DNA of 64,000 bases from Streptococcus parasanguinis (GCF_032163505.1 NZ_CP134147.1:1826501-1890500); one strand, 5' to 3'; shown: positions 45,704 to 57,300, numbered from the stretch's first letter. Numbers and translations: made by a program. The notes: generated from the sequence alone by a model not told the origin.

Positions 45704-48082
45704 TTATGGGAAATGCAAGACAATTTCCCCTTTTTTATTGATTTCTACTCGACTTAGTAAGAGATTGCGGACCATTTGTTCTTTGGCCGCCTCTTTCATT
45801 CGTTCAAAGGATTGGTAGGCCTCTTGGAAAAATTCTACCAAAGGGTTTTTCTGACTGGTGTACTGACCAGAGAGCGCCATGCGCAATTGTTGCAGATAGT
45901 CTACCTGCTCAACCCAGTTTTCATCGATAGCTTTTAGGATGGCCATGCGCTGGAATTGGGCGATCACCTCATCGGTGCCTAGGATCTCATACTTAGCTTC
46001 TAACTCACTTTTAGCAATCTCCCATAAGAAATTTTCTTTGGTTTTCTTGCTACGGAAGGTTTGGTGGGCCTTTTCTGGATCCACTTGGTAGCTCACATTG
46101 TCTAACATATAGCGATAAAAAGCTACCGGTTCCTTGTATTCTTTTTTATGGGCTACACTTGAAAAGACGGAACGAAGCACTTTTTCAACGATATCATCCA
46201 AGCGTCCTTCTTGTTTGATCAAGCGGTCGCGCTCTTCGTAGACGATGGCACGCTGAATGTTCATGCTTTCCGCAAATTCTAACGTCATCCGACGACTGGC
46301 CTGACCAGAACTTTCACTAGCATTTTGGGCCCGTTCCACCAAGTTTCTATACTTGCGCTTGGTCAGAGCTTTGGCTGAACCAATCCGCTCATCCACATCA
46401 TAGTCTTGATAGGTATCCTGGATCCAGTCTGGCCCCCAGTTTTTCATCAAATCGTCTTCCAAAGAGACGAAGAACTTGGTCAAACCGGGATCTCCTTGGC
46501 GACCTGAACGTCCCCGAATTTGAAGGTCAATCCGCTGGTTCATCATCCGCTCAGTCCCAACAACCACCAAGCCACCTAACTCAGCGACTCCTGGTCCCAA
46601 CTTGATATCGGTTCCCCGACCGGCCATTGAGGTCGCAACCGTCACAGCTCCTTTTCGACCTGATTCCTTAATGATCTGGGCCTCTCGAGGAGCATTGTTG
46701 GCATTGAGAAGATTGTGTGGAATTCCTTCCCGCAAAAGAAGGTTCGAATAAAGAATCGACATTTCAACCGATCCGGCAAAGACCAGAATCGGATTGCCCT
46801 TTTCGTGGACCTTCTTCACATAATCCAAGGAAGCCACGATTTTTTCCGGCAAGGTCTGATAGATTTCATCCGGCAAATCCTTGCGGATCTTCTTGCGATT
46901 GGTTGGGATCTTGATCACTGACATGGCATAGGTATCAAGAAACTCTGCCTCAGCGACCTTCCCAGTCCCGGTCATGCCACCCAACTTCCGAAACATCTTA
47001 AAGAGGTTTTGGTAAGTAATAGAAGCCATGGCCCGTGTTTCTTGGGTCAGCTTGAGGCCCTCTTTAGCTTCAATCGCCTGGTGGAGTCCTCCTTGCAAGC
47101 GCGTCATTTCCATCAAGCGACCCGTCGCCTGGTCTAGTAAGACAATCTCCGGTTGCCCTTCAACATTGGGATGAATGACATAATCCTTATCCTTAATAAA
47201 GTTTTTATTGGCCTGCAGGGCTAGGCTGATATGGCGGACCAAGTCACGGTATTGGGGATCATAGAGGTTGGGAATGGCTAGAAAGGCTTCTGCTGCATGA
47301 GCTCCTTTTCGAGTCAACCAAACTCGTTTCTTTTCTTCATCAAACTTGAAGTCTTCCCCTTCTTTGAAGGTTTGGATCAGGGTATCAATAATCCCATAAA
47401 GGTTGGACTGAACCCGAGGAGAACCAGAAATAATCAAGGGAGTCTGGGCACTATCTAGAAGCACCGAATCAATCTCATCGACAATGGCGTAATTGAAGTC
47501 AGCTAAAAACTGGCCATCTGCCGAAGCCGTCAAGTTCTCTGTTAAATAGTCAAAGCCCAGACTAGTATTGGTCGTGTAAATGACATCTGACCGGTAAATC
47601 TCCCGTTTGACTTCTGGATCTAATTCTTCGTCTTCAGATTGTTTTAAAGGAACGCCGACAGTCAAGCCCAAAAAGCGGTAGACCTGTCCCATCTCTTCTG
47701 CATCCCGAGTTGCCAGATAGGTATTGGTCGTAATAACCATGACCCCTTTGCCCTCTAAGGCATTGAGATAAACCGGCATAGTTGCCGTCAAGGTCTTTCC
47801 TTCACCGGTATTCATTTCAGCGACATTGCCTTGGTGGAGGACAATTCCTCCCATGACTTGCACGTCATAAGGAAACATGCCCAAGACCCGTTTATCAGCT
47901 TCCCGCGCAACCGCAAATGCTTCCGGCAAGAGATCATCCAAGGTCTCGCCCTCTGCTAGTCGTTCCCGAAATTCCACAGTCTTCTCCTGTAGTTGTCGAT
48001 CCGTCAAGCGGGCCATGTCATCCTTCCAGCTATTGACTTCTTTTAAGATTTTTTTGATGTTTCTTAATTTAACGTAATCCAA
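45704..48082 (-). CDS. secA2: Accessory Sec translocase ATPase SecA2
   Basis: Motor ATPase that drives the SRR glycoprotein through SecY2. I take the TTG at 48082 as start: AGAGGA lies five bases upstream, the N terminus then reads [19 protein letters not shown] as in SecA proteins, and the length becomes 792 residues, close to the known SecA2 size. A longer frame to 48211 would put 43 unrelated residues inside asp3. Walker [14 protein letters not shown], 'VDEIDSVL', '[11 protein letters not shown]' and the '[13 protein letters not shown]' motif are present. The zinc-binding C-terminal tail of SecA1 is absent. Confidence 0.96.
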   Translation of the reverse strand: MDYVKLRNIKKILKEVNSWKDDMARLTDRQLQEKTVEFRERLAEGETLDDLLPEAFAVAREADKRVLGMFPYDVQVMGGIVLHQGNVAEMNTGEGKTLTATMPVYLNALEGKGVMVITTNTYLATRDAEEMGQVYRFLGLTVGVPLKQSEDEELDPEVKREIYRSDVIYTTNTSLGFDYLTENLTASADGQFLADFNYAIVDEIDSVLLDSAQTPLIISGSPRVQSNLYGIIDTLIQTFKEGEDFKFDEEKKRVWLTRKGAHAAEAFLAIPNLYDPQYRDLVRHISLALQANKNFIKDKDYVIHPNVEGQPEIVLLDQATGRLMEMTRLQGGLHQAIEAKEGLKLTQETRAMASITYQNLFKMFRKLGGMTGTGKVAEAEFLDTYAMSVIKIPTNRKKIRKDLPDEIYQTLPEKIVASLDYVKKVHEKGNPILVFAGSVEMSILYSNLLLREGIPHNLLNANNAPREAQIIKESGRKGAVTVATSMAGRGTDIKLGPGVAELGGLVVVGTERMMNQRIDLQIRGRSGRQGDPGLTKFFVSLEDDLMKNWGPDWIQDTYQDYDVDERIGSAKALTKRKYRNLVERAQNASESSGQASRRMTLEFAESMNIQRAIVYEERDRLIKQEGRLDDIVEKVLRSVFSSVAHKKEYKEPVAFYRYMLDNVSYQVDPEKAHQTFRSKKTKENFLWEIAKSELEAKYEILGTDEVIAQFQRMAILKAIDENWVEQVDYLQQLRMALSGQYTSQKNPLVEFFQEAYQSFERMKEAAKEQMVRNLLLSRVEINKKGEIVLHFP

Positions 48083-48113
48083 TGTAATCCTCTTTTTTTG
48101 CAGTGATGTTCGT

Positions 48114-48584
48114 CTATTCGAGAACTTCTGCTCCCTCAGACGATATTGGTTGAATCGTGAAATAGTGGAAGGTAAACTCTTGCAAACCTGCACTAAGCAA
48201 GCGTACTTCATAAGCGTATGCTTGATCTGGATAGGTAAACGGCAAGCGACCTTCTGCGGTTACTCGACGGCCAACGACCTCTCCAAAGCGATCTTTGAAG
48301 ACGATTTCTACCATAACGGTATGAGCAGGAGTCGCTTCCATCGTGATAACCAATTCATAATCTTGCTCTCTTTTGAGCAGGGGCAGACTGGGAATTTGAC
48401 GAGTTGCGCCAAAATTTGTCTGCGAATGCCAAGTTTTCAGCACTTGACCAGATGGCATGAGGGGGTTCTGAAACTGAACGCTTCCTTGGTCAGTCGCTTG
48501 AATGGTCGACCCCCAAAGATAATCTGCCAGAACGGTATCGCCCCAGTAGATTCGTCTGCTTTCATTTTCTTTTATTTTTATCAT
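48114..48584 (-). CDS. asp3: Accessory Sec system protein Asp3
   Basis: One of the three cytosolic Asp proteins that form a complex guiding the adhesin to SecA2. The 156-residue product has '[17 protein letters not shown]' near its start and a beta-sandwich feel ('[17 protein letters not shown]'), like the carbohydrate-binding-module fold of Asp3. The ATG at 48584 overlaps the asp2 stop as ATGA and follows TTGGAAG; a start 18 codons earlier lies within asp2. Confidence 0.93.
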   Translation of the reverse strand: MIKIKENESRRIYWGDTVLADYLWGSTIQATDQGSVQFQNPLMPSGQVLKTWHSQTNFGATRQIPSLPLLKREQDYELVITMEATPAHTVMVEIVFKDRFGEVVGRRVTAEGRLPFTYPDQAYAYEVRLLSAGLQEFTFHYFTIQPISSEGAEVLE

Positions 48585-50125
48585 TGGTTTCTTCCAAAGT
48601 CTCTTTCCATGATTTCTTTGTACTGGGTCACAAACCACTCAATGATCGGACCACTCGCATCATTGTGTCGACCGGCGCGGCTAGTACTGATAATACGAAC
48701 CGGCAATTCATACAAGGCCTCTAAAATATCTGGATAAGCTTGCTGGTCGTAGTCATCATCCCTCATATAGGCAAGGGCTAAAATCGTATCCTTGAAATCT
48801 GCCTGGTCAAACCGGTCCCAGAAACGTTGATTGAGCTGACCGATCCCTTCTTGCGACACTTGACCAATGATCAACTGCATCATGTCTAGGGATGTTCCAA
48901 ACTCATCTGGGCGTTTAAATTTCAGGTTGGCAGCGACATCCCCCAGGTTGACAATAGGTTTTCCGACCAAGATCGCATGAGGAGAATAAAGAGCCCCATA
49001 GTAAAGGGCACCAAAGGTCCCCATGGACAAGCCAGAGAAATTCATATCTTTTGGCTCAAAGCCGAGCAAGTCCAAGTGCTGATCAATAAAAGCAGTGATT
49101 TGATTTTCCAATTCTTCTGAGCCCATATAGAAGGATCCACCTTCCAGTCTTGGGTCAGAAAAGAGAATAAAGGGACTCCCCATCGCACGCATCATCCCAA
49201 ACCCTTCAAAACCTTCAGCCGGACGATACCCAGAAAAGTAAATGTTTAAAGGTGGCTTCATATCGCCAGGATGGAAATAAGCAAAAATTTCTTGGCGTTT
49301 GTGGTCCCGTAGCGTCTTAGCTCCTACGGTCATCTCTCCTAAAGGACCATGTGACAAGCGCTTATGCAAGGCTCCGATCGTAAGCGTCCCTTCTCCTTTT
49401 GCTTCCAGCGAAAAGGCTAGGTAATAAGGTTCTGCTCCATCCAATTCTAGTGGTTGCGCCATCTCTTCTTCTGAAAAGACTGCATCTTTGACCCACTCTC
49501 CCAGAGCACCAAAGCGGTAAAATTGAATCCGCAATTGCAGCTGACAGCTTGGATCTTTTTCATATTCCAACCAAAAATTGATGGGACGGCTAGCATCATA
49601 CACGTAGTTGTAGACCCACTGAGCAATCGGTGTAAACTCTTCACCGTATGATCCATCTAGCTTCAGAAAATGTTGCCCCAGCACCGTTTGCTGGCCAGCA
49701 AAATCAGGTCTCACTCGCAGGTCACGAACCGTAAAGGCATCTCCATATTGATTGTCGTATAAAAAGCGGTCTAAGACATAGAGAAATTGATGTTTGTTTG
49801 AGAAATCCCAGGGTTTTGCTTGCTTGAGCCTGAAGAGGTGGGCCAATTCGTCAGAAGGCGCCTCTAGTTCATGGCTTTGATCATAAAAAACAGTATAAGG
49901 CTGGAAATAAGCCAGGTCTTCTCCTAAAGCTAATAAATCTTCTGGCTTTTCTAGGATCAAGGCTTTGAATTTGGAGATTTCTTCTTCTTCCATATACTCT
50001 TTGAGCGATGGAAGAGTGGTTGCTTGAAAAAAGTGCCAGCCTAGTCCAGCAGGAAGCTCCACCTGATCCTGCCAACTGCTTGAGCCGATTTGGAGAATAT
50101 GGGGTATTTGTTGTTTTTTATCCAT
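48581..50125 (-). CDS. asp2: Accessory Sec system protein Asp2 (GlcNAc O-acetyltransferase)
   Basis: Asp2 has a dual role: part of the Asp1-3 complex and, in S. gordonii, O-acetylation of GlcNAc on the adhesin. The 514-residue protein has a beta-rich N-terminal half and an alpha/beta-hydrolase C-terminal half. The nucleophile serine sits in SGLSMGTFGALYYG (Gly-x-Ser-x-Gly), and the likely catalytic histidine in 'SRAGRHNDASGPI' near the end. It overlaps asp1 by 8 bases and asp3 by 4. Confidence 0.95.
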   Translation of the reverse strand: MDKKQQIPHILQIGSSSWQDQVELPAGLGWHFFQATTLPSLKEYMEEEEISKFKALILEKPEDLLALGEDLAYFQPYTVFYDQSHELEAPSDELAHLFRLKQAKPWDFSNKHQFLYVLDRFLYDNQYGDAFTVRDLRVRPDFAGQQTVLGQHFLKLDGSYGEEFTPIAQWVYNYVYDASRPINFWLEYEKDPSCQLQLRIQFYRFGALGEWVKDAVFSEEEMAQPLELDGAEPYYLAFSLEAKGEGTLTIGALHKRLSHGPLGEMTVGAKTLRDHKRQEIFAYFHPGDMKPPLNIYFSGYRPAEGFEGFGMMRAMGSPFILFSDPRLEGGSFYMGSEELENQITAFIDQHLDLLGFEPKDMNFSGLSMGTFGALYYGALYSPHAILVGKPIVNLGDVAANLKFKRPDEFGTSLDMMQLIIGQVSQEGIGQLNQRFWDRFDQADFKDTILALAYMRDDDYDQQAYPDILEALYELPVRIISTSRAGRHNDASGPIIEWFVTQYKEIMERDFGRNQ

Positions 50126-51707
50126 GACGTTCTTTCATCCATCCTTCCCATTTCTCGATCAAGCGTTGACCGGTGTATTCTTGAATTTTTTCGATCGAGT
50201 AGACCAAGGCTTCGTTCCAAGGCTTCAATTCCAATAAAAAGTGAGTAATCGCCTTTTCTAATTCCTTGTCTCCCTTTGATAAGACATAGCCATTTTTCAA
50301 ATGATCGACATATTCTGTCTGGACGCGGTTGACCTGTGGAATCCCAGCAGAGATCCCTGCAATCTGCGTGTAGAGGTTGGGTTCCTCGCTTAAATCTACG
50401 ATCAAGCGGGTTTTTTCCAACTCTTGAATAATGTCATTTTCATTTGAAAAATTCTTAACTACAAAGCGATAGTCCGGTGCGTCTTGTACGGACTCTTCAT
50501 CGATAATCTGGTTTTCCCCAAGCCCTTCCATTTGGGCTGGTGATTGAACCAGATGCAAGTCCTGCTCGCTAGCGATCAATTCCTCGAGTTGCCCTTCTAA
50601 TTCCTTAACACGCTCCGGTGATCCATTGTAAAATGCAAAAACAACTTCAAATAAAGGATGTTGCGCCAAGACCTCCAAAACCTTCTTGAGCTGGCTCTTA
50701 CTTGGAAGCTCGACTTCATTGACATAAAAGTAAATCTTCGATTCCTTGCGCTCCTGACTAGAGCCCAAACGGAGGCGGGAGTCAAAAGAGGTAATCCGGT
50801 GTGTCTTCTGAGCCAAGCTAGGAGAAAAGACCCCAATCGCTTCTTTGGTTTTTTCACTATCTGTAATCAAGAGCTGAGCATCAATCATATCAAAATAGAG
50901 GGCAAAGTTTTCGGCAGACAAGGGCTGGCGATCCCCGTAGAAAGACAAGACTTTCTTAACACTACTTGCTGTATCTTGTAAAAAAGCCAAATTTGCTGGA
51001 TGAGCTGCCAAAACCAACTGATCTCGTCCTGGAACCAAGGTTGCTAGCTGCTCCTTCATTTTTTCAGCGACAACGTCTCCCATATTGGCATAGCTTTCTT
51101 TTTTGAAGGCATGAAAGAAAGCTTCATTAACCATGACGGAGTGGTTCTCTTCGATCAACATCTCTCTCAAAACCCATTGCCCATCAAAACTCAGATACTC
51201 TTGGAAATAGGGTTTTCCCTCATTGTAGTAGATTCTACTAGAGATAAAGCCACGATCATCTAAGTACTCGATGTAGCTGATCTCGTCATTCTTATAACGG
51301 GTCAAAGAGAGAAGGTTTCCATCCACTCCCATATCAATTTTCGCTAGGTGGTGGCCCTTTCGAAACGCCATCACCAAAAAGGGAGTATAGGAAAAAGTGG
51401 TCTCACTCGGCCATTCGATGTCCTGAAGCTGAACTGGGCGCATAGCCAAATCAGACGGAACCTGTTGGATCTTATCAAAAATCGATAGCACATCTGTCTC
51501 TAACAAATCTTGGCGGTGTAAAAAATAGCGCAGTTGTGGACTATATTGAGGCAACAATAAGATCCGATCCATTTCTGCTTCTTGAAAAATACGAACTTGA
51601 TTAATGGTATCGTCAAATTCAATGGACTCTCGCATCCAGTACCAAGGGGTAGCTGTTTGCTGCCAGATGCGGTCCGTTCCATACCAGGCTGGTACAAAAT
51701 AATACAT
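50118..51707 (-). CDS. asp1: Accessory Sec system protein Asp1
   Basis: Asp1 is a GT-B-fold relative without transferase activity that, with Asp2 and Asp3, delivers the adhesin to the membrane. The 529-residue protein begins 'MYYFVPAWYGTDRIWQQTATPWYW', the family signature, with 'EISYIEYLDDRGFISSRIYY' in the middle and a Rossmann-like C-terminal half. AGGAG precedes the ATG, eight bases after secY2. Confidence 0.95.
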   Translation of the reverse strand: MYYFVPAWYGTDRIWQQTATPWYWMRESIEFDDTINQVRIFQEAEMDRILLLPQYSPQLRYFLHRQDLLETDVLSIFDKIQQVPSDLAMRPVQLQDIEWPSETTFSYTPFLVMAFRKGHHLAKIDMGVDGNLLSLTRYKNDEISYIEYLDDRGFISSRIYYNEGKPYFQEYLSFDGQWVLREMLIEENHSVMVNEAFFHAFKKESYANMGDVVAEKMKEQLATLVPGRDQLVLAAHPANLAFLQDTASSVKKVLSFYGDRQPLSAENFALYFDMIDAQLLITDSEKTKEAIGVFSPSLAQKTHRITSFDSRLRLGSSQERKESKIYFYVNEVELPSKSQLKKVLEVLAQHPLFEVVFAFYNGSPERVKELEGQLEELIASEQDLHLVQSPAQMEGLGENQIIDEESVQDAPDYRFVVKNFSNENDIIQELEKTRLIVDLSEEPNLYTQIAGISAGIPQVNRVQTEYVDHLKNGYVLSKGDKELEKAITHFLLELKPWNEALVYSIEKIQEYTGQRLIEKWEGWMKERHG

Positions 51708-51715
51708 GGTTACTC

Positions 51716-52933
51716 CTAGAATATTCTTGTATAACGTTGATTCACACGAAGGGCACGAATTTCTTCTCGGATATTGTAAATCATCCCGACAAACATGAGG
51801 AAGGTTCCTGGAATCATGGTCAAGCGCAAGAGATCCTTATCCCATAACAAGAGAGAAAAAGGAAGCGCCGTGAAAAGGATCAGATACAAGGTCCCAAAAA
51901 CCGTCAAGCGTAGCACAATTTTATTGATATAGCGACGTGTATCTGCTCCAGGATAGACATGATCGATATACTCGGAAGCCTTCATCATCTTATCTGCAAT
52001 TTCTTCTCCATTCACATTGACAAAGGCGAAAGCAAAAGAGAGAAGGGCGATCATCAGAATGTAAAGAAGAATCCAAATCAGATCTCCCATCACCAAGTGT
52101 TTGGCTAAACGAGCAGCCCACTTGGCATTGGAATCCATAGACAAGATCAAGAGCATGGCATACTGAGGAATGGACACCAAGGTCATGGCATACATGAAGG
52201 GCATCCCTCCTGCAGGGTTGAGCTTGATATCCAAAAAAGTATAACTTTTCAAATTGTTGTGGATCCCTAATTTATTGACAGGAATCTGGTACTTGGAATA
52301 TTCCACCAAGACTGCCACATAGACAAAAATCAAGATGAAAATCACACCCAGAACATAAGCGATTTCTGGGATATTGTTGACATTTGAAAGGGTCTGCATC
52401 ACGTCTTCTGGCAGGTACATAACCATCCCAGCCATCATGATCACCACAGAACTTCCAAGCCCCAAAGCGGCATTTAGATCGGAGAGCCAAACTAAAAAGA
52501 AGGCTCCGGCTACCATAATCATGGTGTTGACCGCAATGACAAGTCCGGAGTTCAACCCTGTCTTCAAGGGGAGATACATGGCCACTGCCAAAGACTGGAC
52601 GATGGCGAGCGCCAAGGTCACGTACATCTTTCGCCGCTCCACTATCTCCGTGCTGGTTTTTTCAAGGTTAAAGCGTTTTGAAACGGTAAACATCCGCCAC
52701 AAAATCATGGAAGACATCCATGGCGATAGACCGATCGAAAAGATCGACATTCCGCGGAGGTTTCCCCCCATCACAGCGCTTGAGAGCTGCAAACCCGTTG
52801 TCGTTCCCTCATTGAGTCTCAGGGCCTTTGATAAGTCAACAAAAGGCAGGGAAATTTTACTTCCCAAAACATAAATAAAGACGAAAAATATCGTCCAACA
52901 AAATCTCTTTCCTACTTCAGATCGTTTTAACAT
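51716..52933 (-). CDS. secY2: Accessory Sec translocon channel SecY2
   Basis: The channel of the accessory Sec system, devoted to the SRR adhesins. The 405-residue protein has ten hydrophobic segments and SecY-like landmarks: 'LSSAVMGGNLRGMSIFSIG' in the plug/helix 2 area, 'SKYQIPVNKLGIHNN' and 'LKLNPAGGMPFMYA'-like loop residues ('DIKLNPAGGMPFMYAM'). It is shorter than housekeeping SecY. It is first in a nine-gene operon, with a candidate promoter ~100 bases upstream and a weak ribosome site. Confidence 0.96.
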   Translation of the reverse strand: MLKRSEVGKRFCWTIFFVFIYVLGSKISLPFVDLSKALRLNEGTTTGLQLSSAVMGGNLRGMSIFSIGLSPWMSSMILWRMFTVSKRFNLEKTSTEIVERRKMYVTLALAIVQSLAVAMYLPLKTGLNSGLVIAVNTMIMVAGAFFLVWLSDLNAALGLGSSVVIMMAGMVMYLPEDVMQTLSNVNNIPEIAYVLGVIFILIFVYVAVLVEYSKYQIPVNKLGIHNNLKSYTFLDIKLNPAGGMPFMYAMTLVSIPQYAMLLILSMDSNAKWAARLAKHLVMGDLIWILLYILMIALLSFAFAFVNVNGEEIADKMMKASEYIDHVYPGADTRRYINKIVLRLTVFGTLYLILFTALPFSLLLWDKDLLRLTMIPGTFLMFVGMIYNIREEIRALRVNQRYTRIF

Positions 52934-53022
52934 TTCTTTTAAACTTTCTCTTACTCATTTTGACTCTTCCACCTGGGAAACAGCCTTAAAATATGTGCCT
53001 TTAGAGCATTTTATCTCAACTT

Positions 53023-53050
53023 ATTTTACCATAATTTGCGACTTTTCCAA
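53023..53050 (-). promoter_or_regulatory. Candidate promoter of the accessory Sec operon
   Basis: Minus strand: TTGGAA (53050-53045), 16-base spacer, TAAAAT (53028-53023). It lies between the gtf3 terminator and secY2, so the operon need not depend on read-through. Confidence 0.5.
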
Positions 53051-53110
53051 ACTCATTTGTCACTAATATTTGATAATATTTCAATTTCCCCATTTGGTAC
53101 CGTATTCAAC

Positions 53111-53145
53111 AAAAAATCCTTCAGATGTTTATCTGAAGAATCTTG
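53111..53145 (-). terminator. Terminator of the gtf3/nss gene
   Basis: CTTCAGAT and ATCTGAAG arms with a 4-base loop (extended by AAGATT/GGATTTT), followed by T-rich sequence on the minus strand. Confidence 0.82.
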
Positions 53146-53157
53146 TTTACTTGGATA

Positions 53158-54162
53158 TTATTCTCCTAAAGCCATGATGGTATCGACAAATAATTTCTTT
53201 GTAAAATAGCCATTGCGGATCAAATAAGAAGTATATTGAGCCTTTCGGACCATTTGAGCATACTCTTCTTCTGTACAGTCTTGGACCAAACGATTGGCTT
53301 CTTCAAGACTGGAAGCTACAAAGCCGAGTCCTTTTTCTCGAATATAGTCTGCATTTGACAAATAGTCTGGCACTACTACCGGAAGACCTGCAGATAGATA
53401 AGTCGATAGTTTGTAGGAAATATTTTCTTTGTAGTAATCCCGCTCATCCTCAGGATTCTCAGAATTTCCCCAGACAAGCCCAAAACCACCCTTGGAAAGC
53501 TCGAGAAGCAACTCTTGCTTGGTCCGCCAGCCTTCCATATGGACCTTAGAATAATCGACTCCTTCAACTGGTTCGGTATAGACATGAAGGGGTGTCTCAT
53601 ATTTCCAATCGATGATATGTGGGAAACGCGACGGATTCCCTGAGAAGATCAGTTTTTTCTCAAATTGTGGAGTATAGAGATCCAAACTGTGGGTCAAATC
53701 CCACAACTTTTGGACCACATATTTTTTCACTGTGAGTCCTTCTGATACTAGACGATGGTACATTTGCTCTGACGGAACAACGACCAGATCACTCTGATTG
53801 TACATGTCGATATAGTTAGGCATTAGATAATAATTGCTCTCAAACATGAGTGGTGGGACATCATGGATAAACATGACCAGCTTGGTTTGAAGGAGTTTTA
53901 ACTTATCAACCAAACGGCGGTCCCACTCAATTCCATTCCAAGAAGGAGATTGAACGAAGACAATATCCCCAAAAGCAACGCCTGCTAAAATCCCATCCAT
54001 TCGCGAGTTCAATTCGCTAGCTGGTTCATTGCTATGATCATAAAAGTAGATCCCTAATTCATTAACCCCAAGTTCACGAACGACATTCATAATATCGTTT
54101 TGTGCCATCAGGGCAACACTTTTCGAAGATTGCCCAAATAGATTTGTAAAATGGATTTTCAT
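53158..54162 (-). CDS. gtf3: Gtf3/Nss-type glucosyltransferase acting on the SRR adhesin
   Basis: A 334-residue GT-B glycosyltransferase like Gtf3 of S. parasanguinis (Nss of S. gordonii), which adds glucose to the GlcNAc placed by GtfA/GtfB. The start 'MKIHFTNLFGQSSKSVALMAQNDI', the mid-region 'KLVMFIHDVPPLMFESNYYLM' and 'ENISYKLSTYLSAGLPVVVP' are typical. GAGGAAAGAG precedes the ATG at 54162; an earlier start adds 11 basic residues without support. It is the only glycosyltransferase between the adhesins and secY2 here. An extended -10 (TGtTATAAT, 54281-54276) suggests its own promoter. Confidence 0.93.
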   Translation of the reverse strand: MKIHFTNLFGQSSKSVALMAQNDIMNVVRELGVNELGIYFYDHSNEPASELNSRMDGILAGVAFGDIVFVQSPSWNGIEWDRRLVDKLKLLQTKLVMFIHDVPPLMFESNYYLMPNYIDMYNQSDLVVVPSEQMYHRLVSEGLTVKKYVVQKLWDLTHSLDLYTPQFEKKLIFSGNPSRFPHIIDWKYETPLHVYTEPVEGVDYSKVHMEGWRTKQELLLELSKGGFGLVWGNSENPEDERDYYKENISYKLSTYLSAGLPVVVPDYLSNADYIREKGLGFVASSLEEANRLVQDCTEEEYAQMVRKAQYTSYLIRNGYFTKKLFVDTIMALGE

Positions 54163-54317
54163 CTCTTTCCTCTGACTCTTCTTTTTTAATCCCATATTTT
54201 CTGAAGATATGAAGGCAAACAGAGCTTTTCACAAAGTAACCTTTTTCATATCCCTCAACGAAAACTTCCTCATTCATTATAACATATTTCCCAACTTCTT
54301 AGACATTCGAGATCAAT

Positions 54318-54343
54318 AAAAGACCGGTTTATTCCGGTCTTTT
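54318..54343 (-). terminator. Terminator of the first SRR adhesin gene
   Basis: AAAAGACCGG and CCGGTCTTTT arms with a 6-base loop, six bases after the adhesin stop. Confidence 0.88.
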
Positions 54344-54349
54344 AAGGTT

Positions 54350-57300
54350 TTATTTGCCATCTTTTTTCCGAATTCCTAAAAGGGCTAATCCAGACAGAAG
54401 AACGGAAACTCCTGTAGCAAGAATATTAGATGAAGGATGGGCACCTGTCTCTGGAAGAGCAGGTTCTGAAGAACGCGTTGCAGTTAGCGAGCTTGTGTCT
54501 GATGGAGATTCTGAGTAAGAGGTGCCAAACGAAGACACGACAGACTCCGAAGAACTTGTCACAGCAGAGAAACTTGACGCATAAGACACACTGATCCATT
54601 CAGAAATTTCCTGCGATAAGGATTGACTCTCTGTCGATGATGCGCTTATAGAATCTGAAACACTCGTCAAAGGAAATTCAGATACTGGCATGGACGTTGA
54701 AGCAGATTCGCTTGAAGAAAGGAGCGAAGTTGATTGGCTGTAGGAGTCTGACTTCGATAGTGAGGCTGACGCTAGAGATTCTGAATAGGATGTCCATTGT
54801 GAAGCAGATAGACTCTCAGAAACGGATCGAGAGAACGATCTAGACTCTGAAACCTGCGATGCAGCTACAACATGAGAAGTTGAAGCTGATTCGCTTGTCG
54901 AAGCAGAAGCTTGCACTAATGAATCTGATTGGCTTGCAGAAACGGACCTGCTGGCCGATAAGGATTCCTTAATCAACGACTCTGATTGACTGGCAGAGAT
55001 AGATTCTTGAGCCAATGAATTTGATTCACTTGCCGAAACGGATGCTTGTACCAAGGAGTCAGATTGACTTGAAGAAACTGATTCTTGTACCAGTGAATCG
55101 GATTGACTCGCTGAAACGGATTCCTGAACCAAGGATTCTGATTGGCTTGCTGATACCGATGCTTGAGCCAACGAGTCTGATTGGCTGGCAGATACTGAGG
55201 CTTGAACCTGCGACTCTGATTGACTGGCCGATACAGACTCCTGAACCAATGATTCCGATTCACTCGCAGAAACTGACTCTCGCACCAACGATTCTGATTG
55301 ACTCAATGATGTTGATTGCAAATCAGTCGATACTTGCGATTCCGACTGACTCATTGAATCAGAACGAGAAAAGGACATAGATTCTGTAATTTGAGACTTA
55401 GATTCGATATCAGAAGTAGATTGCGATTGACTTTCGGAAACTGATGCTTGAATCAAGGACTCAGATTGACTCGCGGAAACTGACTCTTGAACTAGCGAAT
55501 CGGATTGACTCGCGGAAACCGATTCTTGAATCAGCGAGTCTGACTGACTGACAGATACGGATGCTTGGACTAATGAGTCTGATTGACTAGCTAAAACGGA
55601 TTCTTGTACCAACGAGTCTGATTGACTGGCTAAAACGGATTCTTGTACCAACGAATCTGACTGACTAGCGGAAACTGATTCTGACAGCTTTTTGCTCATC
55701 GAAATAGATTGTGACAAGGAAATCAGTTGAGAAACCACTTCCTCCGATCCAACCGCTGATGTCGATTGCGATTGAGACACAGAAATTGATTTGGATACTA
55801 AATTCGATAAGGATTCCGACTGACTCAACAAAACTGATTTCGAGGCTTTTTCAGATTCACTCTTAGATACTGATACTGCCTTTGATTGTGAATCTGATTG
55901 ACTTGCAGAAACCGACTCTTGAACCAACGAATCTGATTGACTAGCTGAAACGGATTCTTGAACTAGCGAATCGGATTGACTGGCCGAGACAGACGATTGA
56001 ACCAACGAGTCTGACTGACTGGCGGAAACTGAGGCTCGAACCAAGGAATCTGATTGACTTGCTGATACCGATGCATGAACCAAAGACTCTGATTCACTAG
56101 CGGAAACTGATTCTTGTACTAACGAGTCTGACTGACTTGCAGAAACTGATTCTTGAACCTGCGAATCGGATTGGCTCGCAGAAACGGACGCTTGAACCAA
56201 TGAATCTGACTGACTCGCTGAAACGGATTCCTGAAGCAACGAGGCTGATTGACTTGCTGAAACGGATTCCTGAAGCAACGAGGCTGACTGACTAGTAGAA
56301 ACTGAGGCTTGAACCAGCGAATCGGATTGGCTTGAAGAAACTGATTCTTTAATCAAGGAATCGGATTGACTCGCTGATACCGATGCCTGAATTAATGACT
56401 CTGACCGACTTGCAGAAACCGAAGCTTGAATCAAAGACTCTGATTGACTTGCAGAAACTGACGCTTGAACTGAAAACTCTGATTGACTGGCTGAAATCGA
56501 CTCTTGTACCAACGACTCGGATTGGCTTGAAGAAACTGATTCTTTAACCAAGGAATCGGATTGACTTGCCGATAAGGATTCCTGAAGCAAGGATTCTGAT
56601 TGACTCAACGAAACGGATTCTGATAGCTTTTTGCTCATCGAAATAGATTGTGACAAGGAAATCAGTTGAGAAACCACTTCCTCCGATCCAACCGCCGATG
56701 TTGACTGCGATTGAGACACAGAAACTGATCTAGATGCTAAATTAGATAAGGATACCGACTGACTCAACGAAACAGATTTCGAGGCTTTTTCAGACTCACT
56801 CTTAGATGCTGATGCTGCTTTTGATTGTGAGTCTGATTGACTGGCAGAAACAGATTCTTGTATCAAGGAATCTGACTGACTGGCAGAAACAGATTCTTGT
56901 ATCAAGGAATCTGACTGACTGGCAGAAACGGACGATTGAACCAAGGATTCTGATTGGCTTGCGGAAACCGATTCCTGAAGCAACGATCCAGACTGACTGG
57001 CAGAAACGGATTCTTGTACTAACGACTCGGACTGACTTGCTGAAACGGATTGCTGAACCAAGGACTCTGATTTGCTTGCAGAAACCGACGATTGAACCAG
57101 GGATTCAGACTGGCTGGCTGAGACTGATGCCTGAAGCAATGACTCTGACCGACTTGCAGAAATCGAGGCTTGAACCAAGGATTCTGATTGACTGGCGGAT
57201 ACAGATTCTTTAATCAAGGACTCGGACTGGCTGGCCGATACAGATGCCTGAACCAGCGAGTCTGATTGACTGGCGGATACAGATTCTTTAATCAAGGACT

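Noticed and set aside
48083-48211. Longer N terminus for SecA2
   Set aside because: The 43 extra residues overlap asp3, resemble no SecA, and the TTG at 48082 has a proper ribosome site and gives the known length.
54074-54277. Small minus-strand frame ahead of gtf3
   Set aside because: Its ATG overlaps the candidate -10 of gtf3, so it would not be on that transcript, and no ribosome site is seen.
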